Positions 4,165-7,241 of a stretch of 7,241 nt of DNA are shown here, in pieces; positions within the stretch are counted from its first letter, which is position 1, and each line of letters begins with the position of its first letter. Both the position numbers and the translations under genes were made by a program. Below the pieces are notes generated by a model that worked only from the letters and a program-made list of their open reading frames with translations, was not told the DNA's origin and did not search any database. This DNA is from an archaeon (GTDB taxonomy: Archaea > B1Sed10-29 > WALL01), in NCBI GenBank assembly GCA_030592525.1, contig JAUVIW010000050.1:1-7241 (forward strand). Reading direction: 5' to 3'.

Positions 4165-4861
4165 ACTCCCTACGCAATCCTTCGAGGTGGCCCGCGCCAA
4201 TAACCACCAGAACACGCCCTGGAGGGGTTTGGAGCAGCATTGCCGCCATGTATGCATCGCGCTCAGAAACAAGCACACGGTAGGCGGAGGGTAGCTCTTT
4301 CTTGAATTCGACCATTAATTCATCCTTATTGTCCATAACGGCGCTTATGTCTTCTTTGGATAGCCCAAAGGCTCCGAGAATGAGCGATTTAACAATGTTC
4401 AATTTTTCCTTAAGCGTCAGCTGACGCGTCAGGCGACGCATCGTAATCCGTATATCGCGATCAATAAGGAACACGGGAATGCGGTGGGCATTCGCTTCCT
4501 TGACAGCAACAAGCATGTCGCGCCCGGGCTTCACACCCATTGCCTTGCCCGCCTTTGTCTGAAAGCCCTGGAGCAAAAAATACGCGAGCGCCTCGGCCTT
4601 GCCTGACTTCAGTGCCTGGCCCAAGGATAATTTGCGCTTCTTGCCAATGGACCTGAGGCGGACCATGTCCAGCTCTACTGCCACTATATCTGGTTTCTGG
4701 GCAATGGCACCCCTCACAAGGCGCACAGACTCCTTCATTACGTGGCCAGTGCCCACTAATATGAAGGTATGATCCCCCAGAACCAGTTCCTCGGGGCTGG
4801 AAACGCCTTTTTTCGCCAAATCGAAAACCTTTATATATGCGTTAGCTGTTATATCAGACAC
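4142..4861 (-). CDS. TraB/PrgY-family protein without the usual C-terminal membrane part
   Basis: This is a 239-residue member of the TraB/PrgY (TraB/GumN) family; bacterial PrgY limits peptide pheromone activity, while the archaeal role is unknown. With the GTG at 4861 as residue 1, the family motifs are GTGHVMKES (37-45), VELD (62-65), KPGRDMLVAVKEA (111-123), LIDRDIRITMRR (132-143), SERDAYMA (199-206) and GAGHLEG (222-228). Many archaeal members are near 400 residues with membrane helices after this domain; here the protein stops 11 residues after GAGHLEG, and its last codons are a copy of the palindromic repeat. Another copy encodes LTRQ at 144-147. The start is uncertain: TTG at 4819 also fits, and a + strand TATA-like box lies between. 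The gene is divergent from the PRC-barrel gene. Confidence 0.8.
   Translation of the reverse strand: MSDITANAYIKVFDLAKKGVSSPEELVLGDHTFILVGTGHVMKESVRLVRGAIAQKPDIVAVELDMVRLRSIGKKRKLSLGQALKSGKAEALAYFLLQGFQTKAGKAMGVKPGRDMLVAVKEANAHRIPVFLIDRDIRITMRRLTRQLTLKEKLNIVKSLILGAFGLSKEDISAVMDNKDELMVEFKKELPSAYRVLVSERDAYMAAMLLQTPPGRVLVVIGAGHLEGLRRELTRQFTR
4422..4431. repeat. Palindrome TGACGCGTCA inside the TraB-family gene
   Basis: This is a perfect 10-bp copy of the palindrome from the 3942-4164 array. It is read in the - strand frame as part of 'RRLTRQLT', which echoes 'RRELTRQFTR' at the protein's C-terminus, also made by a palindrome copy. Half-sites GCGTCA and GCGACGCA flank it. Confidence 0.7.
4830..4837 (+). 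promoter_or_regulatory. TATA-like box for the PRC-barrel gene
   Basis: TTTATATA is centred near 4833.5 and predicts transcription from about 4860, giving a leader of about 29 nt with a GGAG site. The box is close to symmetrical and lies inside the 5' end of the TraB-family reading frame if that gene starts at 4861. GTTATATC at 4848-4855 is an alternative that could serve either direction. Confidence 0.45.
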
Positions 4862-4876
4862 GTACGACGTATAAAA

Positions 4877-4880
4877 GGAG
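4877..4880 (+). promoter_or_regulatory. Shine-Dalgarno GGAG for the PRC-barrel gene
   Basis: GGAG lies 8 nt before the ATG at 4889 and supports that start instead of the ATG far upstream at 4769. Confidence 0.55.
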
Positions 4881-4888
4881 TGTCCCTA

Positions 4889-5230
4889 ATGATGCACGTA
4901 TCAGAACTGTATGGCCTCGATATCTACAATGACGAGGCACGCTATGTAGGCAAGGTTAACGATGTAATCCTGAACCTCGAGTCAGGCAAGATCGTCCGCC
5001 TGACCACAGAGCCCCTAAGGGCTGTGTCCAAGGAGCGCGCGAAAGCCGTTCTCAAGGACAAGAGCGTGCTCTTCAAGAATGTCATGGCTGTCGGAGACAT
5101 CGTAATTGTTGGCAAAGGCTCAAACGCGCCTACACGGGAAGAAGAAGATTCCGAAGCCCCAAAGAAAGGGGCCCGGTACGAGAGACCCAGAGTCAAGTAC
5201 CCGCGCAGAAGCCTGCTTGGCCGCACCTAA
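4889..5230 (+). CDS. PRC-barrel domain protein
   Basis: This is a 113-residue protein. Residues 1-72 form a PRC-barrel-like beta domain: 'MMHVSELYGLDIYNDEARYV', 'GKVNDVILNLESGKIVRLTT' and 'VLFKNVMAVGDIVIVGKG'. The phrase 'G..i.....V.GKV.DVilnle.G.iv.l' and the closing 'v..VGDiviv' are typical of the small archaeal family. PRC barrels occur in the photosynthetic reaction-centre H subunit, the ribosome maturation factor RimM and other proteins, generally as interaction domains; the exact role of the single-domain archaeal version is unknown. Residues 75-113 form a charged, proline-containing, arginine-rich tail that is probably disordered. The ATG at 4889 (or the adjacent one at 4892) has a GGAG site. 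Its TAA overlaps the TAG of the opposite NAD kinase gene within the four bases CTAA. Confidence 0.85.
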   Translation: MMHVSELYGLDIYNDEARYVGKVNDVILNLESGKIVRLTTEPLRAVSKERAKAVLKDKSVLFKNVMAVGDIVIVGKGSNAPTREEEDSEAPKKGARYERPRVKYPRRSLLGRT

Positions 5231-5970
5231 GCGAAAAGCTTAGCAAAGCGAGCCAGCAAGCCGCCCTTCTCTAGTATAACAACCCCAGCCCTTGCTTTGG
5301 ATACCCTTACAAGCACCTTGGCATTCTTTGAGAGGGGGTGCTCAAAGCCGTCCACATACATCACCGGCTCCCGGTGCTGGCGGGGAAATGATAATGTGAC
5401 CCTGCGCTTCGGTGACAGCACCAGCGGCTTTATGCTGGAGTGGTGCGGGCATACCAAAGCCAATTGGAATACGTCAACTGACACGTCAACTGCAGCGCCG
5501 CCAGCAGACGCGTTGTAGCCCGTAGACCCCGCAGGAGTGCTTAGAATGGCACCATCAGCCACAAACGGGCCCATTTTCAACGCGTCAACTGACACGTTCA
5601 GCCGCATCGCAGAGCCCTGGGAGCGGCGCGTTACGTAAACATCGTTCAGTGCCTCAGCCTGCTTTTTTCCGTTTACAGAGACATCGAGCTTTAGGCGCTT
5701 CTCCACCCGGTACTTCTTGCGCTTGACCGCGGTCAGTACCTTGGACAGCGAGCCCAAGGAGGCCTGGGACAGAAAACCGAAGCCAGAGTCATTGATAGCC
5801 AGCACAGGCTTGCCCCCAGCCAGGCGCACGGCCCTAAGGAATGTGCCGTCACCCCCAATTGAGAGGAACATCTGTGGCCTGCCTGCCAAAGAAAAGCCCT
5901 TGGACTCCACTAGCTCCAGAACCTTAGCCTGGCCCTTGAAGCCGTTCTTGAACACCACACCAATCCGCAT
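5227..5970 (-). CDS. nadK: NAD kinase
   Basis: This is a 247-residue ATP- or polyphosphate-dependent NAD kinase, which makes cytosolic NADP from NAD. The signature GGDGT is at 39-43 and the second conserved NDVYV motif at 109-113. The nucleotide-binding glycine/serine loop DGAILSTPAGSTGY spans 139-152, followed by SAGG (155-158) and the 'CPH' plus 'KPLV' segment (174-184). The length suits the short archaeal members. Two palindromic repeat copies fall in the coding region and encode VDVSVD (161-166) and NVSVDA (125-130) without changing the family's usual spacing. The ATG at 5970 has a weak TATA-like box (5993-6000) 26.5 bp upstream on the - strand, so a leaderless transcript is likely. It is divergent from the aminotransferase and convergent with the PRC-barrel gene. 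Confidence 0.93.
   Translation of the reverse strand: MRIGVVFKNGFKGQAKVLELVESKGFSLAGRPQMFLSIGGDGTFLRAVRLAGGKPVLAINDSGFGFLSQASLGSLSKVLTAVKRKKYRVEKRLKLDVSVNGKKQAEALNDVYVTRRSQGSAMRLNVSVDALKMGPFVADGAILSTPAGSTGYNASAGGAAVDVSVDVFQLALVCPHHSSIKPLVLSPKRRVTLSFPRQHREPVMYVDGFEHPLSKNAKVLVRVSKARAGVVILEKGGLLARFAKLFA
5472..5488. repeat. Palindromic repeat copy in the NAD kinase gene (site 1)
   Basis: It contains TGACACGTCA (5479-5488) preceded by CGTCAAC. Its first 15 bases, CGTCAACTGACACGT, are identical to those at 3935-3949 in the array and at 5583-5597. Confidence 0.65.
5583..5600. repeat. Palindromic repeat copy in the NAD kinase gene (site 2)
   Basis: CGTCAACTGACACGT (5583-5597) is followed by TCA, so the second half-site is shifted by one base (GTTCA). 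It lies 111 bp from site 1. An ACGCGT core overlaps its left end (5580-5585). Confidence 0.6.
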
Positions 5971-5974
5971 AAGC

Positions 5975-5982
5975 TTATATAA
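5975..5982 (+). promoter_or_regulatory. TATA-like box for the aminotransferase (leaderless)
   Basis: TTATATAA is centred at 5978.5, which is 26.5 bp before the ATG at 6005. No Shine-Dalgarno sequence is present, so a leaderless transcript is expected. Confidence 0.65.
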
Positions 5983-5992
5983 CGCCTGGGCG

Positions 5993-6000
5993 TATTTCTA
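5993..6000 (-). promoter_or_regulatory. Weak TATA-like box for NAD kinase (leaderless)
   Basis: TAGAAATA on the - strand is centred 26.5 bp before the NAD kinase ATG at 5970. It interlocks with the divergent aminotransferase promoter, so only 34 bp separate the two start codons and the promoters probably compete. Confidence 0.4.
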
Positions 6001-6004
6001 TCTT

Positions 6005-7195
6005 ATGGCAAAAGCCACTTCAGAAAGGATAACCCTGCTTCCGGACAGCTCCTTTGGCAGGATCATGAAGCTAGCCTATGAAGCCAAGGGTGTGATCTCC
6101 CTCGGGCCAGGAGAGCCCGATTTTGTGACACCCAAGCACATACGGGACGCCGCCAAACGTGCCTTAAACGCCGGAGAGACGCATTATTCACCATTAGCGG
6201 GCCGCATGGGCCTTAAAAAGGCAATTGCGCGGAAATTCAAGAAGGATAGGGGAATTGATGTTAATCCTGAGAACGAGGTCATAGTGTCCTGCGGGAGCAC
6301 CGAATGCATTCTCCTGAGCCTTATGGCCATGCTTGACCCCGGAGAGCAGGTTTTGGTGCCTGATCCCTGCTTCCTCGCCTACGAGCCCGCAGTCCAGTTA
6401 CTGCACTCGCACCCAATTTCCATACCCCTCAAGGAAGAGGAGGGGTTCCAGCTCGTGAAAGAGGACGTGGTGGACGCCATCAGGGACCCGAAGCGCGTTC
6501 GCGCAATCATAATCAACACACCCTCAAACCCCACTGGGGTGGTGTACAGCAAGAAAGTGCTCGAGGACCTTGCTGACGTCCTTATAGAATATGACATCTA
6601 CGCTATTGTGGACGAGGCTTACGAGAAACTGGTCTACGGCACCAAGTTCCCCTCAATGTGCGCCTTGAACGGGTTGGAGGAGCATGTCATCACACTGCAG
6701 ACATTCTCAAAAACATACGCTATGCCTGGATGGAGAGTTGGCTATGCCGTGGGGCCTGAAGCCCTGATCAAGCCAATGACCCGCCTTAAGCTCTACACCT
6801 CTTTGTGCGCCCCAACGTTCGCGCAAATCGCTGCGGAGGAAGCGCTCAGGGGGCCGCAGAAGTGCGTCCAGGACATGCGAAAGAGCTATGACCAAAGGCG
6901 CAAATACGCGGTCAAGCGCCTGCAGGCAATGCCCGGGTTTCATCTCACAGAGCCCAAAGGGGCGTTCTACGCTTTCCCGAGCATACACTTCGCCGACGGC
7001 AAGAAGAAGCTCAATTCGCTCCAGTTCTGTGAATGGCTGCTCAAGGAAGCAAAAGTGCTTGCCGTTCCGGGAAGCGAGTTCGGGCGCTATGGTGAGGGCT
7101 TTGTTCGCATGTCACTGGCCACGTCACTCTCACAAGTCAAGATGGCCATGGACAGAATAGAAAAGGCCACGAAAAAGCTGCGTGTGGTAGAATAG
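6005..7195 (+). CDS. Class I/II PLP-dependent aminotransferase (aspartate/aromatic type)
   Basis: This 396-residue enzyme of fold type I, aspartate aminotransferase superfamily, moves an amino group between an amino acid and a 2-oxo acid using pyridoxal phosphate. Visible motifs are SLGPGEPDF (32-40), HYSPLAGRMGL (60-70), NTPSNPTG with Asn175 (171-178) and VDEAY with Asp203 (202-206), which contacts the pyridine nitrogen. Also present are the Schiff-base lysine Lys236 in TFSKTYAMPGWRVG (233-246) and the substrate-carboxylate arginine Arg368 in FVRMSLA. All catalytic residues are present and the length is normal. The substrate cannot be fixed from sequence; aspartate, aromatic amino acids or alanine are the usual options. 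The ATG at 6005 is placed 26.5 bp after a TATA box, which rules out the long upstream extension of the frame. A further gene seems to start 16 bp after its stop. Confidence 0.92.
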   Translation: MAKATSERITLLPDSSFGRIMKLAYEAKGVISLGPGEPDFVTPKHIRDAAKRALNAGETHYSPLAGRMGLKKAIARKFKKDRGIDVNPENEVIVSCGSTECILLSLMAMLDPGEQVLVPDPCFLAYEPAVQLLHSHPISIPLKEEEGFQLVKEDVVDAIRDPKRVRAIIINTPSNPTGVVYSKKVLEDLADVLIEYDIYAIVDEAYEKLVYGTKFPSMCALNGLEEHVITLQTFSKTYAMPGWRVGYAVGPEALIKPMTRLKLYTSLCAPTFAQIAAEEALRGPQKCVQDMRKSYDQRRKYAVKRLQAMPGFHLTEPKGAFYAFPSIHFADGKKKLNSLQFCEWLLKEAKVLAVPGSEFGRYGEGFVRMSLATSLSQVKMAMDRIEKATKKLRVVE

Positions 7196-7211
7196 CCTGG
7201 AAACGCGTTTT

Positions 7212-7241
7212 ATGGGGGTTAGGGAAGAACTCTCACGGGCA
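7212..7241 (+). CDS. Start of a further gene, cut by the window end
   Basis: An ATG 16 bp after the aminotransferase stop opens a frame reading MGVREELSRA to the window edge. The spacing and codon choice suit a second operon gene, but 10 codons are too few to identify it. No clear ribosome binding site is visible; AAACGCGTTT, a perfect palindrome, lies just before it. Confidence 0.4.
   Translation, partial: MGVREELSRA

Noticed and set aside
4769..4888. N-terminal extension of the PRC-barrel protein
   Set aside because: It overlaps the TraB-family gene and the promoter, and the domain begins right at the ATG with a GGAG site.
5717..6004. Long N-terminal extension of the aminotransferase
   Set aside because: It is antisense to the conserved part of NAD kinase and upstream of the TATA box; family length and motifs fit a start at 6005.
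7226..7236. Reverse copy of GTGAGAGTTCT matching the 2663 repeat
   Set aside because: It is an 11-base match inside the apparent start of a coding gene; it could be chance, and the sequence ends before this can be judged.

Overview
The window looks like archaeal chromosomal DNA with compact gene organisation. Several genes have a TATA-like box whose centre lies 26.5-27.5 bp upstream of the ATG (1173, 3264, 6005 on +; a weaker one at 5970 on -), the geometry of leaderless archaeal transcripts. Others carry AGGTGAT or GGAG Shine-Dalgarno sequences. The gene content also fits archaea: a TraB/PrgY-family protein, a stand-alone PRC-barrel protein, a short NAD kinase, small winged-helix proteins and a small zinc ribbon. 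The lineage cannot be fixed from sequence alone; a small-genome (DPANN-like) archaeon is a guess.

Layout. Positions 1-347 hold the 3' end of a beta-rich protein. Positions 394-975 encode a lysine-rich coiled-coil protein, followed by a hairpin-rich gap (976-1172). A two-gene + strand operon (winged helix 1173-1520; unknown protein with a possible LURP-one/Tubby-C fold 1520-1993) converges on a - strand pair (MarR-like winged helix 2199-2507, then zinc ribbon 1961-2149), with the tails overlapping by 33 bp. A gene-poor stretch of about 750 bp (2508-3263) follows. It holds an irregular array of AAAGTGAG words, a purine-rich + strand, GC-rich hairpins and an apparent orphan promoter. A 226-residue coiled-coil/winged-helix protein (3264-3944) runs directly into a dense array of decamer palindromes, TGAC-NN-GTCA (3942-4164), with a 43-bp repeat unit.

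The right half is conventional: a TraB-family gene (-), divergent from a PRC-barrel gene (+), which converges on NAD kinase (-) with overlapping stop codons. NAD kinase is divergent from a class I/II aminotransferase (+), which is followed by the first codons of another gene. Copies of the palindromic word also lie inside the TraB and NAD kinase coding sequences.

The region worth most attention is 2640-4164: a DNA-binding, coiled-coil protein flanked by two different unexplained repeat arrays. This arrangement could be a regulatory, replication or DNA-partition locus, but function is not proven by the sequence.
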